From assembly GCF_964355755.1 (NCBI RefSeq), contig NC_092670.1, positions 21,079,201-21,143,200 of the forward strand: DNA of 64,000 bases, in the 5' to 3' direction. Positions 21,301 to 32,427 of this stretch are shown here, one piece after another. The notes beneath the pieces were generated by a model, which was not told the origin of the DNA, searched no databases, and worked only from the letters and a program-made list of their open reading frames with translations. Numbering within the stretch: position 1 is the stretch's first letter; each line of letters begins with the position of its first letter. A program made the position numbers and the translations under genes. This stretch comes from Antedon mediterranea. Taxonomy: Eukaryota; Echinodermata; Crinoidea; Comatulida; Antedonidae.

Positions 21301-23255
21301 AATTTTATTTTGCTTGTAATTTTTAAATTTCAAACACAAATGCCCTACTGTATATCATAAAAAAACATTTTATTGGATTATTTTAGAACATTTTACTATA
21401 AATTTTAACAGTTACTTTTCAATTTCAATTTTGAACATCATATTTTACATTATGCTTTTATGCAAGTGGTTTTATAATTATGTGTTATTTATTGTTATAG
21501 TGTTAACATTAAAGTGTGTGTAGTATTTTACTGTATTACCTTGTGAGAATGTGTCAGTTTAAGTCTAATCTTCCCTTATATGTGCACTAATATCTATCTT
21601 AGTTTTAAGTCTTCTCAACCTACTTCCCCCCCCCCCCCCCGGAAGATAGATAGTACTGTCTCTAAAGCTCTGTCTACACTATCAAACTAGTTTGACAAAA
21701 AAAGTGTGATGTGCCCAAATATGGTATTGATATGCTCAAATAATGGTAGTGATATGACATCATCATGCACATCACATTTTTTGTCACGTAACGTTTCATA
21801 GTGTAGTACTTTCTAACAATATCTTAACCCTTTACACACAATGAACTCAAACTTGAATTTTGCTGACCTCATTGAATCTTATCAAAATTTAACAGAAGTA
21901 AGAATAAAAGACTTTCATTTTTAATTTTAAATAATTATATAAATTCTGCATTACTTTATAAAGCAAATTAATATACAAAACATATAGATTGCAAATTGTA
22001 AAAAAAAAAGTATTGTGTGTGGGGGGGGGGGGGTTTACTTGGGACATACTGGATTTTGGAGAGGTTTGCTTCTTATAAGAATAGGGTATATATTTATCAT
22101 TAAACTTTGTCTACACTATCCAACTAGTTTGACAAAAAAAATGTTATGTTCCCAAATATGGTAGTGATATGCCCAAATATGGTAGTGATATCATCCTGTC
22201 CATATATGGGCACATCACATTTTTTTTGTCACATAAAGTGTGTTAGTGTAGGCGGAGCTTTAGCACTGTAATGTACTCAAATGACCCATACCTCTACTTG
22301 GTCATCATTCCATTGGTCAAGCCTAATTGATTTTACTTTACTTATATGAGCTCCAAGCATTCTATGAATCTGTGCGCAAGTTACACATAGGTAGATACCA
22401 AGGTTGAAAGAGGCCCAATCTGGATCTGAAACAAACAAGTTAAATTTGTTAAACCTAAGCGATGTACATACTCACCCAACTTAATCCCATCACCGAACTC
22501 AAACTTATAATTTAGTGATACTGAATTTTTTTATGTTAAAAGCTGTATGTTAAATTAATGCATTATGTTAAAAATGAATGAATATGAAATAACAATTAAC
22601 ATTAAACACAGTATATTCTGCAGTCTGCAACTTCTTATAAACCTTGCTGTGTGGACGCAACTTACAAAAGACAACAAACGGGGCTTTTGCTTGCATATGA
22701 TGTCAAAAGTCCTAATGGTGACTAAACTTCCTCTTTTAGTGTCATATTGATACAGCAAGTACCTACTGTCTACTAAAAATTATATTAAATAATAAACATT
22801 AAAATAAAATGAATATGCCATAAAATATAGGCCTAGCCTATGCCTTATTTTTTAAAGTTTTAAATACTGTAAAGTCCTTCTTCCTTTTTCATTCAACAAC
22901 ACACCTCTTCCTTTTCATATCTAATATTCTTGGCCGCAATTACAAATTATAATAGCATAGATGTTTTTAGTTAAGTGTGTTTATATCTGTTGTGGCCCAG
23001 CCTGGTATGTGCAGTCTAATCACGACTGCAACAGAGATCAAAACCCGGTGAACCGCGCCTCGTTAAGTTTTGTCGAACGCCCATTTATGAACCCAAATTA
23101 CTGGTAGATATTAAGTGTAAGTTTAGCCTTTAAATCGTACATAATACATATAAATTCGTGAAATTATACTCACCCTGACAACCACAATCAGCACAAACAT
23201 TGTTTCCTTCTTGTGTAAGTAGGTCTAAAAGGCGATTTTTATTTCTTTCTGTCAT
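15304..23255 (-). CDS. ADAP: ArfGAP with dual PH domains (centaurin-alpha family)
   Basis: Eight minus exons (23174-23255, 22292-22425, 21060-21151, 20140-20332, 17233-17379, 16739-16822, 16079-16213, 15304-15534) join in frame to 365 residues; human ADAP1 has 374. The ArfGAP zinc finger is canonical C-X2-C-X16-C-X2-C-X4-R: Cys21, Cys24, Cys41, Cys44 and the arginine finger Arg49 in CVTCAQIHR. PH1 runs from about 134 (GYLWKRLKG) to 232, PH2 from about 255 (IKEGWLSKSG) to 355. ADAP proteins bind PtdIns(3,4,5)P3 and stimulate GTP hydrolysis on Arf6 at the plasma membrane. Vertebrates have ADAP1 and ADAP2; this looks like a pre-duplication single gene. Introns carry two MITEs, a 69-bp minisatellite next to the exon 4 donor and a 175-bp duplication. 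Confidence 0.96.
16300..16515 (-). mobile_element. tRNA-derived SINE-like unit
   Basis: On the minus strand GACTTGGTGGTTATGATGC resembles an A box and GGGTTCAAGTCC is a good B box about 40 bases later; a unique-looking body follows toward 16300. It lies in the ADAP intron between exons 6 and 7. Confidence 0.5.
18120..18345 (+). repeat. Dispersed repeat with TTCTTTAAAGTGCAC block
   Basis: The blocks TTCGGTTCTTTAAAGTGCAC and TAGTCCTTATCCGAGGAATC are higher in GC than the surroundings and resemble a repeat body I associate with many marine invertebrate genomes. No ends were found. It sits in ADAP intron 4. Confidence 0.35.
19043..19393 (+). repeat. Recent 175-bp tandem duplication
   Basis: Copies at 19043-19217 and 19218-19392 are nearly identical (TTTGCAATATCT versus TTTACAATATCT is one of few differences), so the event is young. 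Intronic in ADAP. Confidence 0.9.
19790..20105 (+). repeat. 69-bp minisatellite next to ADAP exon 4 donor
   Basis: Units start at 19790, 19859, 19928, 19997 and 20066 (last partial), each with GTGTCCCCTTAATGGAGGTA, GTAGTTTTTAAACCTATATT and TTGCTTTTTACGGGATA. The array stops about 35 bp from the splice donor at 20139. The TCCCCTTAATGGAGGT block belongs to the family seen at 57418-57945. Confidence 0.9.
20945..21045. repeat. Fragment of the TTATTAGAGGACACC repeat family
   Basis: TTATTAGAGGACACCTCTAT is the same word that builds the 17-bp array at 57418-57945; a related TTTATTCATAGGACACTTTT precedes it. Confidence 0.5.
21626..22034. repeat. Long C run and G run flanking MITE copy 3
   Basis: A run of about 14 C near 21626 and a run of about 14 G near 22020 lie on either side of a MITE. 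Such runs are prone to length errors in assembly and may form G-quadruplex or triplex structures. Confidence 0.6.
21665..21807. mobile_element. MITE 'CTCTGTCTACACTATC' family, copy 3
   Basis: Starts AAGCTCTGTCTACACTATCA; the right end is eroded (TTTCATAGTGTAGTAC). Intronic in ADAP. Confidence 0.8.
22102..22260. mobile_element. MITE 'CTCTGTCTACACTATC' family, copy 4
   Basis: Left end AAACTTTGTCTACACTATCC and right end GTTAGTGTAGGCGGAGCTT are diverged inverted repeats. The inner CCCAAATATGGTAGTGATAT word is doubled. It lies about 30 bp from ADAP exon 2. Confidence 0.8.
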
Positions 23256-24081
23256 TTTGTTAAGCGTAAACTTGAGTTTTCTTCCGCAACTTGTTGCTCT
23301 TCGCTTAGAGTTTCACTTTTCAATAGTATGTGAAGCACGCCCTCTAAGAGGAACTTCCGGGTGGGTATAATTTGTTCCGGAATCCGGTCTGTTTTTATAA
23401 TAATCAGGGAAATTTAAATCATCTAGTCTCCCTGTATAATGCCGTTTTTTAAAACTCGTTGTTATTATTATGTTACTTTATAATTAATAAAATGATACTT
23501 TTGGCGTTCAATCAAAGAACTAAGGAATAACTGATATATACCGCCATACCATGAACTGACCAAGAAAACATGGTTTGCTTCTCCCAGAGGCCATCATCAA
23601 CGGATAAAACCCGTCGTTGCTAAATTTTATTCACAGTTTTCCTCATCTCAGCTCCATATAGTTGTAAATAACATTAACAAATGAACACAAACATAGACAA
23701 CACAAACAACGCAACCGGTCGACCACCAACATCCTTTGTAAGGTACTATAATTAATATTTTGTGTACACAGTAATCTTTTATGTTATAAATAATGTACGA
23801 ACATCTATTGAAACTGGACTTCCAGGTCCGTAAAATGTTTCGCCGGAATTGCGCAACGCACAAACTTGGCTGTTTACGCATGATTAAGCACTCCCAGGTA
23901 CCCAATCTCCGATATCCAGGGCAGTTGCGACTTATTGACCCCTGAACCATAATACAAAGTGACAGCAGCAGCAAACGATACGAAAGTGCAGCTAGCTTTA
24001 CATTTTCATTACTCGATTAATGTTGTAAACTAGTTTGTTGTTGACATCTTTATTGTTCTATGTTCGAGACTGCTTCTATCG
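23256..24081. promoter_or_regulatory. Divergent promoter region between ADAP and the oxidase
   Basis: The two start codons diverge across 826 bp. The part near ADAP is less AT-rich than its surroundings (TTCCGGGTGGG, GTTCCGGAATCCGG). No TATA box is clear. Start sites cannot be placed from sequence alone. Confidence 0.4.
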
Positions 24082-27000
24082 ATGGCTTCTGAAGAAAACA
24101 AACTTGATGATGTATATGATGCTGTTATAGTTGGTGGTGGAGTGGCAGGGGCAACTGCTGCATATCGGTTGCAAAACGTTTTGTCAAAGAAGAAGGGTGT
24201 AAACAACAACGATGGGTGCAAAGTACTTCTACTAGAAGCCAAAGGTAGGAGATAGCTCATCACTTGAACTTGGGTGTCTAACAACAGTATATGCCTGTAC
24301 ATATTTTTTTATTCGTAATATAATATTTTACATATATTTTATTTTGCTACATAACATTAACAGATAGCTGGATCCAGGATTTTAAAATACTGGACCTAGG
24401 AGTGGGAGTGGGGGGGGGGGGGGAGAAGAAATTGTAATGTTTTGCATTGTATATGCCAAAAGGTTCACCCGCCAGCTCTGTGTGTGTCAGAGGGGAGGAT
24501 CTAAGTTCGGTGAGGAGGGTGGGGAAAATTAAAAGAATAGTAGACACCATATAATTTTTCGGTCTATTTTTATACTATTTACAGCAAGGCTTGGAGGTCG
24601 AACATTGACTGAATCAGTAAAAGTGAATGATGGACAAGAAATGTTTGACCTTGGAGGTCAGTGGATTGGAAGGTAAACATCTTGGCTGCAATACTGCAGT
24701 ATAGTATAGTTATTGCACTATTGCTATTAGTACAGTACCTGTATAAGCAATGTGTTATTTAGTCCATGATGTACTATAAAACAAACTACATTTTACGTAG
24801 ATTATAAATGTTCCACTTTTAACTTTACAGAACACAGCATCATATTTTGTGGTTAATGAAGGAGTTGGGGATAGAATACTACGAACAGTATACATTGGGG
24901 TCAAAATTCCTATGTCTTGGTGACGGCAAGATCCGTAAATACAACTCAAGTCTTCCAAAACTGTCATTCATGGCACTGCTTGACCTTGGCAATGTTATGC
25001 TGCAGGTCAGACAATGCTCAATTAATCAATAAATCAATCAATTGATCCGTCAATCAAATGATTATTAATCAATCCATTGATCAATCAATCAACTAATTCA
25101 TTTATCAATAAATCAATCAATTGATCAGTCAATCAAATGATTATTAATCAATCCATTGATCAATCAATCAACTAACTCATTTATCAATAAATCAATCAAT
25201 TGATCAGTCAATAAAAAGATTATTAAATCAATCTATTGATCAATCAATGAATCCATTCATTTGATTAATAATCAATTCATTGAACAATTAATCAGTCAAC
25301 TAATTGATCAATTAATTAATCTCAATCAATAACAATCTATTGAAATGTGTAAAATCCTTATTGGTTTCATAGATAAATCGTATGGGTAAAAAGGTGCCTC
25401 CTGACAGCATACATAAATGCAAACAGGCTGAGGAATGGGACAGTATGACAGTGGACACATTTATAAGGAAGACTATGTGGACCAAAGGTAACAGACAAGG
25501 ATCACCTGACCCCACCCTATACCTATAGTCTAGGTTCTAGACTCTATTTCAAATTAATATTGGTAAAAAGATAAATATTTTGGCACACATGGCATTTCAT
25601 ACATATAATACCTGAGTTCGAAATATTTTCTAGATTGGTGCATTAACATAAACAAGCACGAATGTGCAATACTCGGGGTACAGCGAAAGAAGCTGTAATG
25701 ACGTCATAAGACCGGATGTAACGTCACGTACACATCAATAACCGCGCTACCAAATACGGCTATACGGTACCATCTTCGAGACGTGATATGGCTGCATCCG
25801 GTTTGAAATTAAAAAATCCGGCTCTATAGCTTTGAGGACATGTCCCTGTAGTATATTCATGCTAAATCCGAGCTCAATACTACAACGAATAAGGGAGGAG
25901 TAGTACTTTATAAATCGCACTTTTTGCTCAATAGTGTCCGGATGGAAGAAGAAGAGGAAAAGATGAGAGAGTCCTAGACTCAGGTACCCCGAGTAATAAA
26001 ACGAGATATACTCTATATCATATTACGTATACAGTATATTTCACCATAAAGTTAAAGAAAAATAGGTTTCGCCAGGGCTCGAACCGGGACCTTCTGCGTG
26101 TTAAGCAGACTTGACAACCACTACACTACGAAACCTCTTACAATAAAAATGTGGGTTACACAAAGTTTTTTAATCCATTTAAATTACAAATAAATATGGT
26201 AATAAGCACAAAGCAAAATAAACATGTGTAAAAGTGATAATTACCGATTACACAAAATAAGTATTTTAAAAAATAATAAAAATAAGATATACTGTGTATA
26301 ATTATCATATTGCGTATACAGTACTTTTCACCATAAAGTTTAAAAAAAAAAGGTTTCGTCCGGGCTCGAACCAGGTATCTTCTGCGTGTTAAGCAAACGT
26401 GATAACCACTACGAATGTGCGATACTCGGGGTACAGCAAATGAAGCTGTAATGACGTCATAAGACGGGATGTGACGTCAACTACACATAATAACCTACCA
26501 AATACGGCTATATGGTACCATCTTCAAGACGTCATATGGCTGCATCCGGTTTGAAATTAAAAAATCCGGCTCTATAGATTTGAGGACATGTCCCTGTAGT
26601 ATATTCATGCCAAATCCCAGCTCAATACTACAACTAATAAGGGAGGAGTAGTACTTTAAAAATCGCACTTTTTACTCAATAGTGTCCAGATGGAGAAGGA
26701 GGAGAAAATGAGTAAGTCCTAGACTCGGGTACCCCGAATAAAAATACAATACAGACTGAGGTAAAGTCTATCCAACCTCCAGTGGTGGTCCATGATTTTA
26801 AAATATTTGAGTGTCCACTATATTTTATAACAACAAACCCTGTTAATTGAAACGTGTTTTACTACAGTCCAACAAGTACATATTCCGATTTATTTGGTCC
26901 TTGCAGAAATTCATGACAGGCACAATCAGTCACATAAAAATACAAATTAAAAAAATAAATAAATATCCCTTGTAAATGTTACACAGTTTATAAAATATAA

Positions 27001-29490
27001 AGTACTTTTAATTCAATCAACTTTTTTGTTTGTAGAGGCTCGTGAAACTCTTGAAACGGCCATTCACGTAATATTTGGTGCAACGCCAAAAGAACTTTCG
27101 CTATTGTATTTTCTTCAGTATGGCAATGCGGCCGGTGGATGCGAAGCTTTGGTCGAAACTGCCAAAGGAGGGGCGCAGGAATTTCGCATAAAGGTACACA
27201 AAGAAATCATGTCTGCAAACAAAACTTCTACTAACTATTTTAAAAAGGTTAGACTAATTCATTTTCATTTCATTATTAGGGAGGAGCTCAACAAATATCG
27301 GAGAAAGCTGCTGAAAAAATTGGTTCTGAGAATGTATGGTTGAGTGAGCCGGTGAAACTCATTGACCAATCAAATCCTGACTTTGTGACAATTGTAACAG
27401 AGTCTGGGAAGGAAGTTAAAACTAAACATGTGATCGTGGCAGCGCCAATTCATTGTGTAGGTAGGTGACTACTTAAAGTAGTTTAATTTAAAACAGAAAA
27501 TCATCCAATAGCAAAATTACTGAAAAACTAACTAATTAGTCTTAAAGTGGGCACAAGTTTTGGTGATGATTACAACATAGAATTGAACTTAGACATTTAG
27601 TATTAAAATGCCGCCACCATGTTCCAGAACCAAGGCTGTTTGAAATTCTATTGTTAATTTTTTGTTCAATTAAATTCTGGATTATTAAAAAGTGGCAAAT
27701 CTGCATTGCGCAAAATTTACATTATAATTATATAAAAATTATAACAACATTTTCTAATTGCATTTAAAAGTTAATTCAAATATGTACAAATCTAAAAATA
27801 ACAAATAGACTAGACTTGCTCCAAGTCTGTATTTATTGCCTTTTTTATGTCATTCAACACGTCGTCGTTTTGATTTTTGTCTGAAAATACATCCAAATTC
27901 AAGTAATACACGTATGAAACGCCATATGTGCAAAAATATTTATATTTTTACTAATATTAAGACAAAACTCCGTCTGAAGCCCAGACTACAAATAGACATA
28001 CAGTACAAAAGAAACTAAAATTCAGCTTCTAATAAAGGCACAATATTGAGAGCTTAAGGATGACATAAGTCTTCAATCAATTTCACTTTTTTCCAGAAAA
28101 TATTAAGTTTAAACCAGGTTTGCCAATGGATCGTCACTATCTTGCTCAGAGGATGCCCATCGGACATTTGATGAAATTCATAGTCACTTTAAAAAAAGTA
28201 AAATTAACTTTTTTATTTAACTTAACATTAAGTTGTGGAAATTAGATCCAAACCAATCTGGTGAAAGACCCCTATTTTTTTAAGTTTTTGACAACCCCAC
28301 TACTTATTGTGATAGGGATCACTATATCATCTACATACATTTCAGTATGTTGCTCATGATAAAAATCACCCAAAAGATAATGAAACAGTCCATAATAATT
28401 CTAATGATAAATATGAAATAGGCTTTCTGGAGGGATGCTGGTCTGTCTGGTGAAGTGGTGAGTCTAGGAGGTCCACCAGTTGTTGATGGCTGTGACACGG
28501 GGCCGATTCAATTGGTGTATGATGCTGTGACATCCAATGGGTCTCCTGCACTTGTTGGCTTCTTTTCCAACTCAAGACAATGGCGTAAAATTGAGGTAAT
28601 TCAGAATTCTTTCAAAGAAACTTTATTCGACTCTGTTTAATTTACCAATCATAGCTCAAAAATTGGCAATAAAGTAAGTAGTTGAATAATTTCTTTGTTT
28701 CTTTTCTTCAAAGCCATCTGTCAGAAGGCGTGAGGTAGTAAAGTCATTGGTTGACTATTTTGGTTTGCAAGCTGATGATGTCATCGACTATGTGGACAAG
28801 GTAATGTCTCCATTTTTAACTCCATAAGTTTTACCAATTCTAATGAATGATTTACACAGTTTCTAAGTCTTTTTCTTTAGGACTGGGCAGAAGAGGAGTA
28901 CAACGGCGGCTGTCCTGTGAACATTATGACCACAGGAGCAATGACTCTGTTTCACGATACTTTAAGGGAGCCAGTTGATAGGTAGGTGTTGAAGGTCGAC
29001 TGGGACTCAAGTTTGTTCTTAATTTCTTTAAATTTGCATAACATGTGAATGCCCTAGGAAAATAATGTACCCATTAATTAATTGAAAATACCACACTGGT
29101 AACTCCCTCAAGTTCAGAACAGACTTAACTTCTGGAATTCTCTCACTGACTATGTGGAAACCGCTCCATCCGTGGTGTTTTAAAGACCATGTAAGGCCTA
29201 ACCTTTCCCACTAACCATCAACTAAAAGTAAATGCAAGGAATGTACATCTGCAGGCATGATGCTTCCTCTAAATTGATTGAATAACATAATATATTGTTA
29301 ATAATTGTACAGAGTGCATTGGGCAGGGACTGAGACATCAACAATATGGACAGGTTACATAAGTGGTGCTGTTCAGACTGGGTTAAGAGCAGCAGAGCAA
29401 GTAATAAACAAAATAGATCCAACATGGACACAAGATGGCCTCCTGGACTCACTTGACAAGAAAAGTCTTGTGGCCTCTGACAACTTCTAA
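24082..29490 (+). CDS. Flavin monoamine oxidase family protein, no membrane anchor
   Basis: Eleven exons (24082-24244, 24585-24672, 24831-25005, 25373-25487, 27036-27193, 27280-27460, 28097-28197, 28422-28595, 28714-28800, 28881-28981, 29313-29490) give 506 residues in one frame. The FAD-binding start VIVGGGVAG (Gly18, Gly20, Gly23), ARLGGRT, LGGQWIG, GGAQQISEKAAE and the end HWAGTETSTIWTGYISGAV follow the MAO pattern. Cys425 in NGGC matches the cysteine that holds FAD covalently in MAO-A/B. The next residue, Tyr in MAO (aromatic cage), is Pro426; the second cage residue Tyr463 is kept. The C-terminus lacks the tail helix that anchors MAO to mitochondria. Predicted to oxidise a primary amine with O2; substrate unknown. 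The last exon shares sequence with the downstream minisatellite. Confidence 0.93.
24365..24510. repeat. Probable hAT-like MITE relic with a G run
   Basis: GCTGGATCCAGGATTTTAAA resembles the GGATCCAGGATTT end of hAT MITEs and is followed by a run of about 14 G. It lies in oxidase intron 1. The opposite end was not found. Confidence 0.35.
25020..25330 (+). repeat. AATC-rich satellite, 79-bp higher-order period
   Basis: Tetranucleotide-like ATCA/TTGA words are organised in units near 25027, 25106 and 25185 sharing CAATAAATCAATCAATTGAT. The array begins about 15 bp after the oxidase exon 3 donor. Confidence 0.85.
25670..25995. mobile_element. TIR element with TACTCGGGGTAC ends, copy 1
   Basis: The left TACTCGGGGTAC and right GTACCCCGAGTA are perfect 12-bp inverted repeats around 302 bp. 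The interior has a CRE-like TGACGTCA and no coding potential. Ten bases before the left end (CGAATGTGCA) are also shared with copy 2, so the true border may lie further left. Confidence 0.8.
26065..26135 (-). tRNA. tRNA-Val(AAC)-like gene, possibly degenerate
   Basis: On the minus strand a 7-bp acceptor stem GGTTTCG/CGAAACC closes perfectly, the anticodon stem TCTGC/GCAGA is perfect around the loop TTAACAC (anticodon AAC, valine), the B box GGTTCGAGCC is present, and a T5 run lies just downstream as a Pol III terminator. One mismatch in the D stem and one in the T stem, a 4-base variable loop and a U discriminator position suggest a tRNA pseudogene or repeat-borne copy. About 60 bp of flank is duplicated at the second copy. 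Confidence 0.6.
26352..26412 (-). pseudogene. Truncated tRNA-Val-like copy joined to a TIR element
   Basis: The minus strand keeps the D-loop half (TAGTGGTTATCACG), anticodon loop TTAACAC, B box GGTTCGAGCC, 3' acceptor strand CGAAACC and a T10 run, but the 5' acceptor strand is gone: at 26412 the sequence passes straight into the CGAATGTGCGATACTCGGGG left end of the TIR element copy 2. Confidence 0.65.
26423..26740. mobile_element. TIR element with TACTCGGGGTAC ends, copy 2
   Basis: Similar throughout to 25670-25995; the right end GTACCCCGAATA has one change. Both copies lie in the same oxidase intron with the tRNA-like sequences between them. Confidence 0.8.
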
Positions 29491-30057
29491 AGATGTACAG
29501 CAACATAAACCAATCTTGGACACAAGATGGTGTCTTGGACTCACTTGACAAGAAAAGACGACAACTTTATGATGACGACTGTAGAACAGTAGATGAAGTA
29601 CTCCACAAACCAAATAAACCAATCTTGGACACAAGATGGTGACTTGGACACACTTGACAAGAAAAGACGACAACTTTTATGATGAAGACTGTAGAACAGT
29701 AGATGAAGTACTCCACAAACCAAATAAACCAATCTTGGACACAAGATGGTGTCTTGGACTCACTTGACAAGAAAAGACGACAACTTTTATGATGAAGACT
29801 GTAGAACAGTAGATGAAGTACTCCACAAACCAAATAAACCAATCTTGGACACAAGATGGTGTCTTGGACTCACTTGACAAGAAAAGACGACAACTTTTAT
29901 GATGAAGACTGTAGAACAGTAGATGAAGTACTCCACAAACCAAATAAACCAATCTTGGATACAAGATGGCGTCTTGGACTCACTTGACAAGAAAAGATGA
30001 CCATTTTTAAAATGTAGACTTTAGAACAGTAGGTGAAGTACTCCACAAACCAAATAT
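29419..30057 (+). repeat. 110-bp minisatellite derived from the oxidase last exon
   Basis: Units begin at 29510, 29619, 29729, 29839 and 29949 with CCAATCTTGGACACAAGATG, then GTCTTGGACTCACTTGACAA and GTAGAACAGTAGATGAAGTA. The coding stretch from 29419 (CCAACATGGACACAAGATGG then CTGGACTCACTTGACAAGAA, encoding PTWTQDGLLDSLDKKS) is the same sequence 91 bp upstream of the first non-coding unit. The stop codon at 29488-29490 lies between them. Confidence 0.92.
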
Positions 30058-30156
30058 AAATGATTTTACATTTGTTAAGTATTCTTAAAAATTGTATAGA
30101 AATTTTAAAATATGTATTATATTGTTACATGAATTTTTCAATAACTTGTAAATTTA

Positions 30157-30162
30157 AATAAA
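30157..30162 (+). terminator. Poly(A) signal AATAAA, oxidase gene
   Basis: First canonical AATAAA after the oxidase stop codon and just past the minisatellite. Further AATAAA-like hexamers follow at about 30189 and 30220. Confidence 0.5.
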
Positions 30163-30427
30163 TGCTTACAAATATTATTTTTAAAATTAATAAATGATAT
30201 ATTAAATTGAAGTTTAAAATAAAAATGAATAACCTATGTACATGAGTCATAGTATGAGATTCAATAATATTATAATGGACAATCATTCAACAGCCATTGG
30301 TCATTTACAACGATGACCATGATACAATATTGTTCAAAGGTTTGTCCCAGCTAGACACCACCGTTGTTGACAGTGATGCCATTGTCTTTGACAAACTTGC
30401 TTTGTCCTATTGCGAACAAATAATCTT

Positions 30428-30565
30428 AAGCTCTGTTCACACTATTACATTTTATGTGACAACATAATTTGTGATATGTCCATATATGGACACGGTGATG
30501 TCATATCACTTATTTGGGCACATCACACTTTTTTTTGTCAAACTAGTTTGATAGTGTAGAGAGCT
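30428..30565. mobile_element. MITE 'CTCTGTCTACACTATC' family, copy 5 (reverse orientation)
   Basis: The inside runs opposite to the other copies: GGGCACATCACACTTTTTTT then AACTAGTTTGATAGTGTAG lies at the right. Left end AAGCTCTGTTCACACTAT. Confidence 0.8.
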
Positions 30566-31261
30566 GTTGGTTGGTTGGTTGGTTGATAAGTTGCCACCCA
30601 TCTTGTGATGACCTTTCACCTTTACAATTTGTAAAACATAGCCTTTATATTAAAAAATATAGAAACATCAGACTACATACGTATAATCAGAGTACTTGTT
30701 TATTACTAATATCTGGGTATGCTAGATTATTTGGAAAATTATTCACAACAAATATTATTTGTACAAATATACAATAAATACAAAATTTAAATCTAATCAC
30801 ACTACAGATGTTTTTTTTAAATCTAGAAAAAACTACTCAATTAAATTGTGTAGATTATCTTGGTGTCATTTTTACTCACAGACTACTGTATTTCATTTTA
30901 AAACATTAGTTTAATTAAAAGCACCATTGCTCACTTCCATATAAAGGGCTGTACACAGTACACATGTATAGAATTAGTGTAAATGGTACACAAAAAGTAT
31001 TGAGTATTCAATATAATTAATCTACATTTTATACAGTGATCATCATGTGTTCAAAAATCACATTAAAACTTAAGTAAACAAAAAAACTTTCCGGTTTTAA
31101 ACTTTCCTTCTCATTATAAATATTAATTTTCATCATAAAACTGCACAAGGGTAACAATATACAGAGGAGGAATATTTCACATCACCTCTCATTGAGCCAG
31201 TAAAGTTGGTGACCTACCCATCAATAAGTTAGTGATTATAACAGGCTCATACAGTCAACTA

Positions 31262-31423
31262 AAGGGTCTTTCACACCTGTTCAGGTCCAGCACCGACAAA
31301 AGCGAACAGCGGCGTTTTGTTTTTACGACGCTACACATGGCAAAGCACAAAACGAAATGACGTTCGATTTGATATGCCAGCACCGGACAGTAACCATGCC
31401 GGAGCAGGTGTGAAAGAAACTTT
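31262..31423. mobile_element. Short MITE with CTTTCACACCTG ends
   Basis: Left AAGGGTCTTTCACACCTGTT and right GCAGGTGTGAAAGAAACTTT are inverted repeats of about 17 bp around a GC-richer interior of about 125 bp. hAT-like by its ends (inference). Confidence 0.65.
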
Positions 31424-32427
31424 ACCCAGTTAACTAAGTCTAAACAGGCTCATTTAGTCCTTCTTACATTAACCCTCAAATATCCTGATAAATCATCTAA
31501 TATTACCTCACAATTATTACACCAATCAAACACTGCACAACAAATAAAAGTTTAGTAATTTGAGGTAAATTAAGTAACTGATGCTAAAAATTAAATATCA
31601 ATTGATTAGACAACCAGAAAAACAAACATAGGTGATTGCAATTTGGCATTACTGCACTAGATTAGATTAGTTTGAGGTTTAGCCACAGATTAGCGTTGCC
31701 ATGACCTGAACCTAACACCAAAGATGGTTACAGGTTCGAAAGTAGTGCAGTAGAGCCTACAAGTTTAGGTTCATTAGGAATCTACAATATTTCAGTCTAT
31801 CCACTCATTTACAAATCGGCAAGTGAGTTGTAACTATACACATTCACAATCTTCAAATCAACCACATCAAAGATAAAAGAATCAGTCACAATTAAAAGCT
31901 TAAAAACATTTTCTATATTAGTAATAGAAAACAACCAAAAGAGATGTACTGTATTTGAGTATTGCAGATGTTTATAATTAATTAAAGCCTTAATTACCTT
32001 TAAAAGAGGTTTTGCCAAAAAAAATTAAATAATTTAATAAATAATCTTAAATTCAATAGATGTTGGTGAAGCAAGTAACTTAAACAGAGTTATGAAAGAA
32101 ATGGATATTCTTGCTTACATAATAAATAATTTAAATACATTAAAAATATATTTTTCCCAGCATTCCTTATTACATTAATTAGTATTTAATAAATTCTGCA
32201 TATAAAGATTTGCGATTTGTATATTTCCTTTTCGTGTTTAGTAAAAATGTACTTCTCTCCTCAATTATGAATATATTAGCTTCTGAGTTAAAAAAAACTT
32301 TATTTTCAAAAAAATGTTTGTGTGTTTGGCATCGTTCTGTCTTCATGTTCCTATAGTTGGGATGGCTGTATATTCTTAACTATTTGGATTACACTTCAAT
32401 AAAATGTTGTTGAAACCTGTTAGTTTC

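Larger units (their letters stand above)
29491..32427. other. Tail-to-tail spacer oxidase/ARL6IP1
   Basis: Contains the oxidase 3' region with a 110-bp minisatellite, a likely poly(A) signal AATAAA at 30157-30162, MITE copy 5, a CTTTCACACCTG-ended MITE, and the probable ARL6IP1 3' UTR near 32299-32427 (TTTATT, the minus-strand signal, at 32299). No further gene was recognised. Confidence 0.5.

Noticed and set aside
23648-23974. 108-codon minus-strand frame in the ADAP/oxidase spacer
   Set aside because: No recognisable motif and it lies in a likely promoter/5' UTR region.
24030-24302. 90-codon minus-strand frame
   Set aside because: Antisense shadow of oxidase exon 1.
29222-29990. Several overlapping minus-strand open frames repeating an MCPRLVYLVCGVLHLL-type peptide
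   Set aside because: They are antisense readings of the 110-bp minisatellite and oxidase last exon; the peptide repeats only because the DNA does.
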